A DNA stretch of 64,000 nt from Asterias rubens (GCF_902459465.1 NC_047065.1:9720170-9784169), one strand, 5' to 3'. Shown: positions 51,801 through 61,655, counted from the first letter of the stretch. Numbers and translations: made by a program. Notes: a model not told the origin generated them from the sequence alone.

Positions 51801-54800
51801 CATTAGAAGTTAAATTTGGCCCGGCGAAACATGAACAAGCGTTGTGCTTTGAACATCTCTCTGTGTCTGTGGAGACCCAAGCTACGCCACTGGCGCTCAA
51901 GTGATCGACGTTTCCGCTTTACTACGGCGATGTCTTCACTGTACCATGGGACAGCTGGTCTGTCGGATATGTGACATGTTCTCCGAGGAGCGTGCTCATC
52001 CAGCAATTGTTCCAGAGTGCTGTTGTATTGGTCAACCATTGATGTTGAGGAGCTTGCGGGGCTGGTATTAAGTGGAGAGGCTATAGTATCCAGCCGGAAA
52101 TCACTAGGATCAATTGTTGTGATCTTACGAAATGAAATTGTGATTCTTTCAAGTGTTGGCTTTTGTAGGATTAGTTTAAAGTGGACTGCACAATGGTCTG
52201 ACACCCAATCAGACGTTCCAACAGATGTTATTAGAGGATCGGATCTTGGGACGATGACCAAAGCAATGATGTGCCCAGCAGGATGTGTCTCTGATTTTAC
52301 AAGCTGAGAAAGATTATACCTCGTAAGTAAATCAGCAAACAGGTTCACATCATTTGATTTACTATCATCCCAGTGGATATTGAAGTCACCTACAATAATG
52401 AGGTTCCCGGTGAAAATCACTTGCTGGTCAAGCAGTTCTGAAAAATTCCCTGATAAAGTCACTGAAAGGAGCCGTTGTTTCTGGGAAGAGGGAGGACGAT
52501 ACAAAACTATGACACGAACATGGCGTGCACTGTGGGCGAAATCAGCCATGATGTATTCGAAGGAAGATGGTTGCTCATCAGTAAGTTTCAAAACAGACAG
52601 CATAAGTCCAGATTTATACAATAATGCAACACGACCCCCTTTGCGGCCTGTACGAGGGGTGTGGACCAGTTTGTAGCCAGACGGGGTAATATCTGAGGTT
52701 CTTTGGTCATGTTGAGTTCTGAACCATGTCTCTGTAAATCAATATCGTGATCTATAAGATGGTCTTTGATCACATCGGCTTTATTGCAGGCTGATTGGCA
52801 ATTGATCAAGGCGAGATTTGTCATCATAGTAGAATTATATGACAGAGTCTGTGTGACTGGACAGTTCTTTTCCTGGTATTTACTCATTTTCTTTCCCTTT
52901 TGGCGACCTCTACAACCCCTATGAACTCGATTACCTTTTGAAATCCCAGATTGACGATCTGTTGGTAAACATGACATGGTAACCTCGGTTGCTGTAGTGA
53001 CATGTCGGGTCTTAGTCTCTTTAATTCAGTGGTGCTGTATTGTAACATATTGTATAGTTCACGCTTGGGTAGCCATGGTGATGTAGCATGCATTGCCAGG
53101 GAGACAATCAACAACAATAGCATGCCAATGCACTGTAGATATATCATGGTGGCATACTCGAGTTCAAATCAAGATTGAGAAATTTGTTCTTTGAAACGTA
53201 GCAATTACCTGGCAATTTCATGAAGATAGAAGTAGTTCAGTTTGTTCCATGACCCAACCTGAAGCTGTTGATAGACTTTCATATCTTGTTGTGATCCACA
53301 GCCAGGCAAAAACTTTGACTTTGTCGGAACCAAAAGACGGGTCTGCCTGCGAAGGCGCACACACTTTCATGTCGCTCCTATAAAAGCATCATCATCAAGA
53401 TCCCTGTAGTTTCTTGAATTGGTGGTAATCTTTGAGTGATGTGGTTTCGCTTGATTAATCACACATTGATGACATGGTGATCCTAGTACAAAGTGTCAAG
53501 AACAGTGCAAGCAATCACAAGGGGGTCATTAGGCCGAGAAAATATCAGGTCCACTATGATCGAAGTTGTGAGTAGGTTATGTGTTGTGATAGACCAGCAT
53601 CAACAATTGATGTGAGGAAGTGTGCTACCTCTGGCTTGAATGGGTTATCAAGATTTAAGTTGAAATCCCCCAAGATCAAGAGCTTACCAGAGAAAAGTGT
53701 AACTTCATCTAGAAAGTTATCAATTTGTGATAGGTTATCAGAAGTCTTTAATCCATTCCTTGGTGATGGGGGGGGGGGGGTCGGTACACCATATTTAAGT
53801 GAGATCAACTTTTGCAGTGACAAGTTAAGAGAGCTCTTAAAATCAACAGCAATCCCTCCGCCGTAAGACTCACTTTCACGTGGAACATTTGAGCAGGCAT
53901 ATCCTGGGGGCGTGCATTCACTGATGACAACAGAATCGTTGCACCGCAACCAAGATTCGGTGATGCACATTTGTCCACATCATGTTCTAAGATGTAATCA
54001 AATAGAATGTTGGTCTTATTTCTCACACTGTTGGCATTCCATAATATACATTCAGCTTACTGTATGTTTCTCTGGGGATAGGTCTCAGGTTAATCAAGTT
54101 GACACCAGTTTGATGGTTACACATGTTTTTCTGTCCATTCTTGATTTAATATGGACTGGCAGTGGTCCATGAGAGTTACCTGGTGAGGGCTCAATAGTAG
54201 TGCCATGGTTCCATAGTTTGGAAGGTTTGCGTCGAATATGGGATCCAGCACGTCTGCTTCCATATCGGAAGATACCGAAGTCTTTAAGGGTGGTGTAAGT
54301 TTCACTCATTATATTTATTGCCTAGGCATGTTGTGGCTTAGGGCTAGTACATGTAACTCAGTTCTACCATGGAGGAAGGAAGAGAAGGAGCTCGAACGAC
54401 CCGCAAAACCGCAGAGTAACAATAGAATACTCTGACAATGCCCCTGTCTGGCCAGGGGAAAAAGATGGGGGACCTCCAGCTGGATGGCCGATTAACGAGC
54501 GGGATTAAATCTCGTTGTGCAGTGGTACCGCCATTCTGCGCTCTTGCCTGCTTGTAAAGTTGAATCATTGGAGACAAGAATTGTGAATATACACGTTTTC
54601 ATTTACCATTTGTGGTGTTTCACGGAAACATCATGACATATTTTTACATTTTTTGTGACTTTCCGGTCACTAGTGGTGGTTTAAAATTTGGGTATTAGCA
54701 GCTGTTGTTTTTTCTGTATTATATCCATACGACATACGACACCATAGTTGAGTGAAGAACCAAGTGCGCATGCGCAAACTCACATACGTCAGGTCGCCCA

Positions 54801-57800
54801 TTGTCTGTATAAGGTATGTGGGTGATTACGAGGTGTCGTTAAACGACCGCGGTACAACGGGTTCGACTTTTGAAGTCCCTTCGTTCGAGCTCCTTCTCTT
54901 CCTTCCTCCGTGGTTCTACTGTATGATATACTTGGCAGTAGGAGGTGGTTGCATTGTAGTTGACCAGTGGTGCTGAACAGCCCCATTCATCATCAGATCA
55001 AGTGTGGTTTGAGTCATTGATTCTGTCATTAGCATGTGAATAGGTACTGATATACAGAATCAGTCAAGTACAGATCCACGGTAGAAAAATCATCATTCAA
55101 AATTGATTTTTGTGAGAAGCCCAAATCCGAAGAAAACAAGATCAGTGATGTCAGTACAGATAATGATGATGTTGAATAAAGTATGAGGAATATGTAAGCT
55201 CAAAAAACATATATAAAAAGCTCAAAAATCTGGAGAGCTCAGAAAAAGGGTGGCAGCAGCCCAATCAGCGCCGGAAACGATCATGTTATTTATATTATTA
55301 TTATTGGTTTATTAAAACACATTCAAACATCGCAGATACAAGCTGAATTGAGTTTAAACTACAGAGATATATAACAAATAGAAATGTTAAAAATTACAAA
55401 AAAATCCCTTAGAAATCAATGTACATGAATGTGCGAAGTTTCAAGTTCATACGAGTTTGGGAAAGGTGCTTTTGTTAGCGGACGAGGGGCGCTGAGAAGA
55501 AGAAGAAGAAGTCTGAAGAAAAAGAAGAAAAAAAAAACGCACAAAAATAAGAGGTGTTCCAGGCTGTTGGCCCGAACACCTAAATATCTGCCGTTCAGCT
55601 TCTAGGTGCATATACATGTATGTAAAATCAGGAAGATTAGAAAGTATCTTGGTAAGATATCCACCGAGTGCATGCTTTTGTTCCTTCCAATCCAGGACTA
55701 CTGCAATGGGTTACTGGCGGGTCTTCTAAACACTCATCACGCTCCTCTACAAAGAATACAAAATTCCCCTGCCAGATTAGTTACCCGTACGAAAAAATCA
55801 GAACCCATACATTGTAACACCCATCATTCGCTCCCTCCATTGGCCTAATCGTCTCTGATCTTCTTATTGTGTATAAAGTTGTTCATAATTTGGCCCCTGT
55901 ATATCTCAAGACCTCATAGCCCTTCTTTCTTTTTCACTTTCATCAGCTAACCGACGCCTTCTGACGTGGCAATTAAGATGCACTTTTTGAACTTCCAATA
56001 ATGTTGGGATCATGTTGAAACTTAGTAGGTTGTTAGATATTGTCAAGTTCTTGTCATTTCCAGCTTTCCCTGGAACCCCACACCATTAAACGCTATAGCA
56101 ATCGGGCCTTTTCAGTCATAGCTCCAACACTTTAAAACAAGCTACCCACCCACATTCAAGCTCCTTCATTGGACACTTTTAAATCTCAACTTAAAACCCA
56201 TGTGTTTTGTCAATTTGGTTATAGCGCTTAGAAACTTCCGTATTTAGCGCTCTATAAACATTGTAACTATTATTGTTATTATTATCAAGTAAATGTGTAG
56301 TGGCAAAATATTTCAGAAGCATAATTTGTTTATTAAGTCCATCTTACTTGTTAATATTAGATGTTTAATGAGAAATATTTAGTATCTCGATCTGTGAAGT
56401 TACTTGGTCGATTTTAGTTGTGATAGTCATAACACTCCATAACTTTCGCAATTACATCTTGCTCTATAAGCCTTTTTGAGGTATGGCGGACAGAATGCTA
56501 CAACACTGTAAAGTTGTGGTAAATTTGTGCGTATGGACCATAGAAATAGAACGTACGTTATTCAGTGAAGTGCGCATTTTAGGCTACGCGACGTTTACAC
56601 TTAAACCTAATGACCACCAACATGGTGAGCGTGGCATCAGTCGCTGCGTGCGATGCGCGCGTATCACGTCCGCCGTACCTCAAAAAGGCTTATGGCCACA
56701 GTGACAGACAGTTTACAAAAAAGGAATAATTGTTTGTACTCTACTGCTGATCTATGCCACGTGTTTCATTGTCAAAAACCCTTGCTCTATGATTAGACCC
56801 AGCAGTTTCTCCTGTACTCCTTTTTCAAAATTCCTTACTGTTAGCGCCCCAGAATGGTATCCATTGTATGTAGATTCAAATGGATACCCGGTACCTCAAT
56901 TGGTTACCCCCTCAATTTGATATGATTTTCACGACACCAAGCCACAAAAAAATGCTCTAAAATGAAGAAGAAGAAAAAAGAAAAAAAAAGAAACTTGAAA
57001 AGGCCCTGGAGGCTTTTCGATATTAAAGGAACACGTTGCCGTGGATCGGTCTAGGTGTGTCTTTGAAAAGCGTTTGAAACTGTCTGTTATGAAATACATA
57101 TGGTTAGAAAGATATTTAAAAAGTAGAATATAATAATCCACACAAGTATCACTTGAAATTACACTGTGTTCCTTTTATTACGTCGCAAACTAACACAGTC
57201 GGCCATTTTATGTGTTCAAAATTTAGACTCCACAAAATGGCCGGCGGAGTTTCTTCGTGACCTGAAAAGAAAACCGTGCAATTTCGAGGCATGTTGGTGT
57301 GAATAATTAACCATCTAACCATTTGCATTTCATAACAAAAGGCTTCAAACGCTTCAACACGCCCGATCCAAGGCAATGTGTTTCTTTAAGATGCAACATC
57401 AGGTTGAAATTGTACTCAAGATAGTTTTGGTGTGTTCCAAATTGATGCACTGGTTGGTAAGTTCACAGAAATCCCTTGAATTATATGGGTGCCTTGACTA
57501 CATGTATGTGTCCTATATTGCATGGTAACGTACCAGGTTTGACTTTAAAAGAGAGAATGCATCAAAAGGATATCATCACTAGCTCTAATTATGTCACACT
57601 TACAAATATAAAATGGGTAAAATGGTCATGCTGTTTGGTCAACAGTTGACTATTTACTCATTTGAAGAAAGTGATGGAAACTTGTAATACAATATAATAG
57701 GTTAGACAGAGTTACCCAATTTTAGAAATTCAAATCTCATTGTTCCTTTTTATTTCAGTCAGCTGATGATTCTGTTCAAGTCACATTAGAGGACCAACAG

Positions 57801-60097
57801 AAGATAAACATATTTGCAAGAAAAACAAACAAGTTAGGTGAACTGCAAGTGGAGATCCAGAGCAAACAGGTGCGCTTTATTTAACCGGGTTCCAAAATGG
57901 ACCCTTATTATGAAATATGCTTTCTCGCATGGGTACAGACCCTGTTGGTCGGCAACCACTGTAGAGTTGTGCACTAAACAGATGCACAAATGCCTCTGCG
58001 TCACGCACCCATTAGCCATGTACAAAACAACGCGATGTTTCCTCATTATTGCCCACCAAAATGTAGTGCGCACGCATTTTGTGCAATTTACATATTTCAT
58101 GAAAAGGGTCCATTAGTGTATTAAGTTGTAAGGCATGATTAAACTTACAACACATAACATAATATGCTCATCAGGGTATTGGTGTTATAACCTAAGGCCC
58201 CCCCCCCCCAAAAAAAAACAAAAACCAGTTGATCGTTTTGCCCGCATCCTTTTTTGGGGCCGCATCCTTTTTGGGGGGCCGCATCCTTTTTTTACTATTT
58301 ACTATTTTTCGATTATTGTAAAGAATAAAAAAAATAAAAAAATTGTAACTTGATGCTCTCAAACACTTGTAACCGTCTGTTTCATTAAACAATATTAGTG
58401 AATGCCTACCAGCAAATCTGTTTAAGTGTTATCCGACCCTGTTAGTGTTAGTGTTAACACAGGTCCTCATGCAACTACTAATAGGTATAAATAAGTTACT
58501 TGGTACTTGGTAGACTTTCCTCCTGAAGCTTCCGCTGGGGCACTTAACAAGGAGGTCAGGAGAGCGTCGACTCAAACTGATGAATTGGTTTGGTGGGCCT
58601 GTTTGATTTGAAATACCTAGCGGCCATCTTGAAAAAAAATGGTAGATAGTAAATAGAAAGGACCTCATCCTACTCTTTTTTGAAATATCCGGACGATCAA
58701 CTGGTATTTTTTGGTTATTTGGCTGAAGTTCATTGAACATTCATGTACATTAGGCCTATAAAAGAGAAGAGAGAATTGTGAATTCATGTTAGACCATGTA
58801 AAGATAACTGTGAACTGGTGGGATGCTTTGCAAGAGACAATTATTGGAACCTCTACAGTATAATTGGGAGAACCTTTTGTCTGAAGCAAACAGGCGTCTT
58901 ATTTGACAGTGAAGGAAATTGTATACTGCACACAAGTTGTAGCAACAATAAGGATTTGGGTACTTTTTGTAGGACACAAAACACAATGTCCACAGATTGA
59001 CATTAAACTCACACAGTTTGAAGATAATGATGGTGTAAGCTTCCCTACAAATATTACTTGCTGAGGTGCTGTAGTTTGCAAGAGATAAGCAAGTGTTGTG
59101 GCTGAGTGGTTAAGAGCATTGAATTCAAACTCTGGTGTTTCTGATCAGCAGAATGTGGGTTTGAATCCCCAACCGTGACTCTTGTTTCCATAATCATTAA
59201 GCAAGACATTTAACCATTGCTTCGTCTTTTGGATGGGACGTAAAGCCGTTGGTCCCATGTGTTGTGGAATTCATGTAAAAGAACTTAGTGAATTATCAAA
59301 AAAAGAAGAGGTGCGCCGAAGCACCTTGATAACCCTTATAAGGTGCTACATTGGGTTTCTAAATTCATCACTGCAATAACCTGTCTTTCTGAAAGTTTGG
59401 ATATGCTACATTACACTCAGTGCCTTGAGTACTTGGTTTTGACGTGTGCTGCATAAGCCTTTGATATTATTATAATACAAGTTGCAAAACAATTTTTGTC
59501 TCATGAGACGAAAATTATTTCAGCATGTAAAACATATTTGTGTAACATTGTTTTACTCATTTCTCACAAACTATAACACCTCAGCAACTAATATTTGAAG
59601 GTACATTAAGCTTTCTACTATCATTATCTTCAAACGGTGTAAGTTTAATGTAGCCTGCAGACATTATGTTTGGTGTCCGACAAAAAATATCCAGACCCTT
59701 TAGAAACAAAAATATTCATTGCATTTAAATGTAAATTTTGTTTTCAAGTAGAACAGAGCCCAGTTAATGGATCTAGTATCCAAATCCTTTAATCTAGGTT
59801 CAAACAATTCAAATGCTTCATTTTGGATTAATTAAACCAACTCAGTACTAAAAAAACTCTTTCTCAATCAATTAATTACTATCTTTGTCCTTTAAATTTT
59901 ACAGTAAACTCCTTTATCTAATTGAGAGTGCCTCTTTCCAAGCAGTTTTTAACAGTTTACACAATATATAGTCGGACTGTAAAACTTTTGTAAGTCTAAA
60001 TACTTGACTTGTTTATATTTTGCCAACAGAAAGATGTTCAGAATATGCAAGATGCACTTGATGAGCTTGAGCTTGGAGATGACGATGCTTCGATACC
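42799..60097 (+). CDS. PFDN4: Prefoldin subunit 4-like, exons 1-3 (3' end missing)
   Basis: Exons 42,799-42,831, 57,759-57,869 and 60,030-60,097 read in one frame. Exon 1 is MAAPVALYNKT. Exon 2 gives SADDSVQVTLEDQQKINIF to SKQ. Exon 3 gives KDVQNMQDALDELELGDDDA and SI plus two bases of a proline codon. VTLEDQQKIN..FARKT and the DDD..IP region match the beta-type prefoldin subunit 4. This co-chaperone passes unfolded actin and tubulin to the CCT chaperonin in the cytosol. A heptad pattern in exons 2-3 fits the N-terminal coiled-coil helix. The second helix and C-terminus are not found by 64,000. Exon 1 is less certain because it is short and 15 kb away, but phase, Kozak context and donor fit. 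Confidence 0.82.
42832..45499. other. Prefoldin intron 1, first part
   Basis: No exon was seen. It contains a MITE at 43,232-43,390 and a diverged TA-type MITE piece at about 44,800-44,975 (CTCCGATGACCGATTGAG, AAAGTGTCCAATGGCTTTA). Two adjacent perfect hairpins lie at 45,310-45,400. The rest is unassigned. Confidence 0.5.
43232..43390. mobile_element. Palindromic MITE
   Basis: TTTCCGTATGGCGCCACCAG on the left is mirrored by GTGGTGGCGCCATACGGAAA on the right. Both are followed outward by an AAATCTA-like end. The element is about 155 bp and has no coding capacity. Confidence 0.85.
45500..46115 (+). pseudogene. Degenerate LINE reverse-transcriptase C-terminus
   Basis: Broken frames keep family motifs in order: STDMKWNTHIDKITSKAS, IEDTQRRATRFIT, PTAVITRNYNPLTLRIQSSR and NAFHKSYFPNTAKDWN, ending near KFRHTLIG. 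Several stops and frame changes occur (for example near 45,666 and 45,810), and GAATGCTTGCACCACGTT is tandemly duplicated at about 45,698-45,730. This is a different LINE lineage from LINE-A. Confidence 0.8.
46116..47459. other. Prefoldin intron 1, second part
   Basis: No exon was seen. It contains a (GATCAA)n run at about 46,576-46,600, a 15-bp inverted pair at 46,678-46,692 / 46,750-46,764 and several TAGTCGCGACTA palindromes (46,948; 47,231) that may mark a small inverted-repeat element. Confidence 0.5.
47460..47808. repeat. CCGGAAG / TGATGTCATCA repeat, left half
   Basis: It matches 13,680-14,020: ACCGGAAGACAAGGTCAAAA, GGGGTCATGTCTGTGAG, GATGTCATCATGAC and AATGTCTAACTATA. It breaks at 47,808 where LINE-B begins. 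The continuation appears at about 55,420. Confidence 0.8.
47809..49907 (-). mobile_element. LINE-B, 3' part (decayed CR1/L2-group LINE)
   Basis: On the - strand, 49,416-49,934 encodes the endonuclease-RT linker (NPPWYNAEIHLARRTQRKCE) and 48,944-49,321 an RT start (NTSLSARSFPSSLKEAIVTP). 48,723-49,037 has VFLVLLDLS, and 48,184-48,843 has FYADDTQLYISF and RLQNRAAKLIF. At least three frame changes separate them, so it is dead. The 3' end is a run of TATAGTATAG-like repeats at 47,809-47,830. Its 5' part lies at 53,385-54,310, beyond nested LINE-C. Confidence 0.85.
49908..53384 (-). mobile_element. LINE-C, CR1/L2-group LINE nested inside LINE-B
   Basis: The 3' end is an AAT repeat at 49,908-49,922. 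On the - strand, 53,147 starts a frame with a hydrophobic leader (MLLLLIVSLAMHA). 52,588-52,977 begins the endonuclease (ALINCQSACNK) and 51,803-52,621 continues it (VGDFNIHWDDS, SDHCAVHF). 51,274-51,900 and 51,009-51,299 hold the RT start and LVLLDLSAAFDTIDH. 50,008-50,940 holds GSPQGSVLGPLLF, LYADDTQIY and [12 protein letters not shown]. Motifs are well kept but several frameshifts separate these frames. The 5' boundary is placed by where LINE-B endonuclease sequence resumes. Confidence 0.85.
53385..54310 (-). mobile_element. LINE-B, 5' part (endonuclease)
   Basis: The frame at 53,554-53,970 encodes APE endonuclease pieces: CITESWLR, SECTPPGYACSNVPRE, GGGIAV and LILGDFNLNLDNP. The upstream frame RNKTNILFDYILEHDVD (53,805-54,026) is offset by a frameshift. 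A C-run at about 53,769-53,778 adds PPPP. It joins logically to 49,416-49,907 if LINE-C is removed. Confidence 0.8.
54355..54922. mobile_element. Inverted-repeat element with ~38-bp ends
   Basis: GGAGGAAGGAAGAGAAGGAG followed by CTCGAACGA on the left (54,371-54,399) is the exact inverse of TCGTTCGAGCTCCTTCTCTT and CCTTCCTCC on the right (54,881-54,909). Outward, GTTCTACCAT and TGGTTCTAC are imperfectly matched. No ORF. The target duplication is uncertain. Confidence 0.8.
54923..55419. other. Prefoldin intron 1, repeat debris
   Basis: No exon. 55,285-55,330 has an ATT-repeat run with TTTATTAAAACACATTC, which looks like the 3' end of a LINE on the - strand, but no coding part is recognisable. 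Confidence 0.4.
55420..55586. repeat. CRE/hairpin repeat, right half, with one hairpin unit
   Basis: GAATGTGCGAAGTTTCAAG, ACGAGTTTGGGAAAGGTGC and TTTGTTAGCGGACGA match 14,000-14,070. Then an AAGAAG run leads to one hairpin AGGTGTTCC-GGCTGTTGGCC-CGAACACCTAAA at 55,548-55,586. It is the likely continuation of the half-repeat ending at 47,808. Confidence 0.75.
55588..56287 (+). mobile_element. 5'-truncated CR1/L2-group LINE, decayed
   Basis: The frame at 55,606-55,848 has KIRKIRKYLGKIS, DYCNGLLAGL and QRIQNSPARLVT. Later broken frames hold FSVIAPTL and SLDTFKSQLKTH. The 3' tail is TTATTGTTATTATTATC. A foreign repeat piece (55,967-56,050, also at 61,431-61,530 in inverse) interrupts it. Confidence 0.82.
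56466..56693. mobile_element. 228-bp MITE
   Basis: The ends are ATAAGCCTTTTTGAGGTATG-GCGGAC and the inverse GTCCGCCG-TACCTCAAAAAGGCTTAT, with one mismatch over 26 bp. No coding capacity. Confidence 0.85.
57026..57386. mobile_element. 361-bp MITE with TA flanks
   Basis: AAGGAACACGTTGCCGTGGA and the inverse TCCAAGGCAATGTGTTTCTT form the ends. TA lies at 57,024-57,025 and 57,387-57,388. The interior holds an inverted pair around GGCCATTTT/AAAATGGCC. A fragment of the family is at 16,738. Confidence 0.85.
57759..57869 (+). CDS. PFDN4: Prefoldin 4-like exon 2
   Basis: The acceptor is TTTTTATTTCAG and the donor GTGCGC at 57,870. It has 37 codons in phase 0. VTLEDQQKINIFARKTNKLG and GELQVEIQSKQ match the start of the prefoldin 4 coiled coil. 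Confidence 0.92.
58953..59705. mobile_element. Long-armed MITE interrupted by a SINE
   Basis: The left arm (58,953-59,088) includes GACATTAAACTCACACAG, TTTGAAGATAATGATGG and TTACTTGCTGAGGTGCTG. The right arm (about 59,565-59,705) is its inverse (CAGCAACTAATATTTGAAGG, TATCATTATCTTCAAACGG). Removal of 59,089-59,478 would restore a simple palindromic element. Confidence 0.75.
59089..59478 (+). mobile_element. tRNA-derived SINE nested in a MITE
   Basis: The tRNA-like head has an A box TGGCTGAGTGGTTAAGAGC and a B box GGGTTTGAATCCC with a long variable arm between, like Ser/Leu tRNAs. The body contains GGATGGGACGTAAAGCCGTT, and the end TTTGATATTATTATAATAC resembles a CR1/L2 tail. It is not a functional tRNA: no closed acceptor stem. 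Boundaries are approximate. Confidence 0.75.
60030..60097 (+). CDS. PFDN4: Prefoldin 4-like exon 3 ending at a U12-type donor
   Basis: The acceptor is TTTTGCCAACAG. 22 codons plus two bases: KDVQNMQDALDELELGDDDA, then SI and CC of a proline codon. Directly after comes ATATCCTT (60,098-60,105), the consensus AT-AC minor-spliceosome donor. Protein similarity to prefoldin 4 also stops at this proline. There is no GT donor of quality at the edge. Confidence 0.82.
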
Positions 60098-60105
60098 ATA
60101 TCCTT
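60098..60105 (+). promoter_or_regulatory. Candidate U12-type (AT-AC) 5' splice site
   Basis: ATATCCTT is a perfect match to the U12 AT-AC donor consensus, at the point where prefoldin homology ends. The matching branch site and AC acceptor were not found before 64,000. Confidence 0.7.
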
Positions 60106-60118
60106 ACAGTCTTTGTTC

Positions 60119-60838
60119 TAGCCTTGCTCAAGGTAGTCGAATTATTCACTCCAAAAACAAGACCGCCGCAGTATAAAAACCCACCCGTGTTCACTGCGTT
60201 CAATGTGTGATGTGTGTAAGCACATCGCACGACACGATGCCCCTGTACACTATCTGCATGCGTCGGCCATCAGGCCGACAGCCTTGTAGGGTCTGTGTTG
60301 AAGCTACTGACCTCATTACTATAAAGTGAAGAGTTCCCACGGTCAACTCATTACCATAATGCCCGCGAAAGACGAGACATGTTTACATCACACAGTACCA
60401 TCACGGACGCTCAGCGAGCATGATAGGGTCCAAAGGTCGTGATAAGGGAAGTGCGTGATTGGACGTCAAAATGAATAATTCATTTGCTTCACATCCTGTG
60501 TTGTCTGATAGGTCTGACGAAAGATATACATGTTCATGAGCTGCATGCATACCAGCAAATCCGAGAGCCCCCCATTTTTTTCCAAAGTGGAATTTTTTTC
60601 ATGAAACACATTAAACCCAAAATTTACAGACCCGACAAGGCTGTCGTCCTGACGGCCTCCGCATGCGGTTAGTGGTACGAGTGCGGATGACTTGTGTGCA
60701 CAGTAGTCGTACGATGTGACAGTGTGTATATGCGTTGGTCGTGCGGTGTGATTACACGCACCACGCACAGTGTATACGGCTGGTTTAACAGCGGCCGTCT
60801 TTTCGGAGCGAATAATGCGACTGCCTTGAGCAAGGCTA
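60119..60838. mobile_element. 720-bp inverted-repeat element with 9-bp target duplication
   Basis: The ends TAGCCTTGCTCAAGGTAGTCG and inverse CGACTGCCTTGAGCAAGGCTA belong to the same family as 25,392-26,280, with the interior in the opposite orientation (CCCGCGAAAGACGAGACATG here). TCTTTGTTC flanks it at 60,110-60,118 and 60,839-60,847. It lies 21 bp after the end of prefoldin exon 3. No transposase ORF. Confidence 0.92.
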
Positions 60839-60847
60839 TCTTTGTTC

Positions 60848-61655
60848 CTATGTGAGGGGGGGGGGGGGCCTATTGGTATCATGTACACATTTCCATATCA
60901 TTGATTAGAATTCTAATGTTGAACTTGTTGATGTGCTCTTACACGTATATTCGGTACCTTCTGGAGACCAAGGACAAAACTAAAAAAGGGAAATTGAAAT
61001 GACTCCACATGGAAATTCAAGACAGGGGTCCCTCTACAATGTTTTTAATTTGGGAAAAACAGGGTACAGGGACAATGGGGAAATCAAAAGATATTTCCAC
61101 AGGGATGCATCCACAGGGATGCATATTTGAGAATGTGTGCGTGTGTGTGTGTGGGTGTGTGTGTTTCCTTTCCAATCTATTTGGGTTTGGAATTGGTCGG
61201 GTTGTGGGGGAGGGGTCCAGAAGAGTAAACATCATCGGCCATGTAAATGTTGATGGAAGGATCAACAAATAGTGACAGGATTTATCATTTCTGTTTGTAT
61301 TCAAATCAATTATGACCAATCCAGCCCATTAACAAAAATTATTTAGATTATACATTGTTCAGATATCAATCTATGACTTAAAGGCGCAAAAATGAAAAAA
61401 TCATACACAATTTCACAATTCACAAGAACTTGACAATATCTAACAACCTACTAAGTTTCAACACGATCGCAACATTACTGGGAGTTATACGAGTTCAAAA
61501 AGTGCATCTTTAATGCCACGTCAGGTGACACCCCCATGACGTCATTGATCTGAAAATTCCCACATATGATAACTGCCTGACAATCAACATTTGCATAAAT
61601 TTTGAAGTGATTACTTAAAACTTCACCACACACATCTTCAAAAAGTAAATTTTTA
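60848..61655. other. Prefoldin intron, low-complexity and repeat pieces
   Basis: A G-run is at 60,856-60,868 and a GT microsatellite at about 61,135-61,163. A dispersed repeat piece at 61,431-61,530 (CTTGACAATATCTAACAACC) matches the inverse of 55,967-56,050. No exon. Confidence 0.5.

Larger units (their letters stand above)
57870..60029. other. Prefoldin intron 2 with MITEs and a SINE
   Basis: No exon. 58,224-58,236 (ACCAGTTGATCGT) and 58,693-58,705 (inverse) bound a diverged inverted-repeat region. 58,953-59,705 is a long-armed MITE with a nested SINE. Confidence 0.6.

Noticed and set aside
59093..59180. tRNA gene (Ser/Leu type)
   Set aside because: A and B boxes are present, but the acceptor stem does not close and a SINE body follows.
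60098..60172. Prefoldin exon 3 reading on into the transposon
   Set aside because: The frame stays open for about 25 codons, but prefoldin similarity stops exactly at the U12-type donor and the added residues are transposon end sequence.
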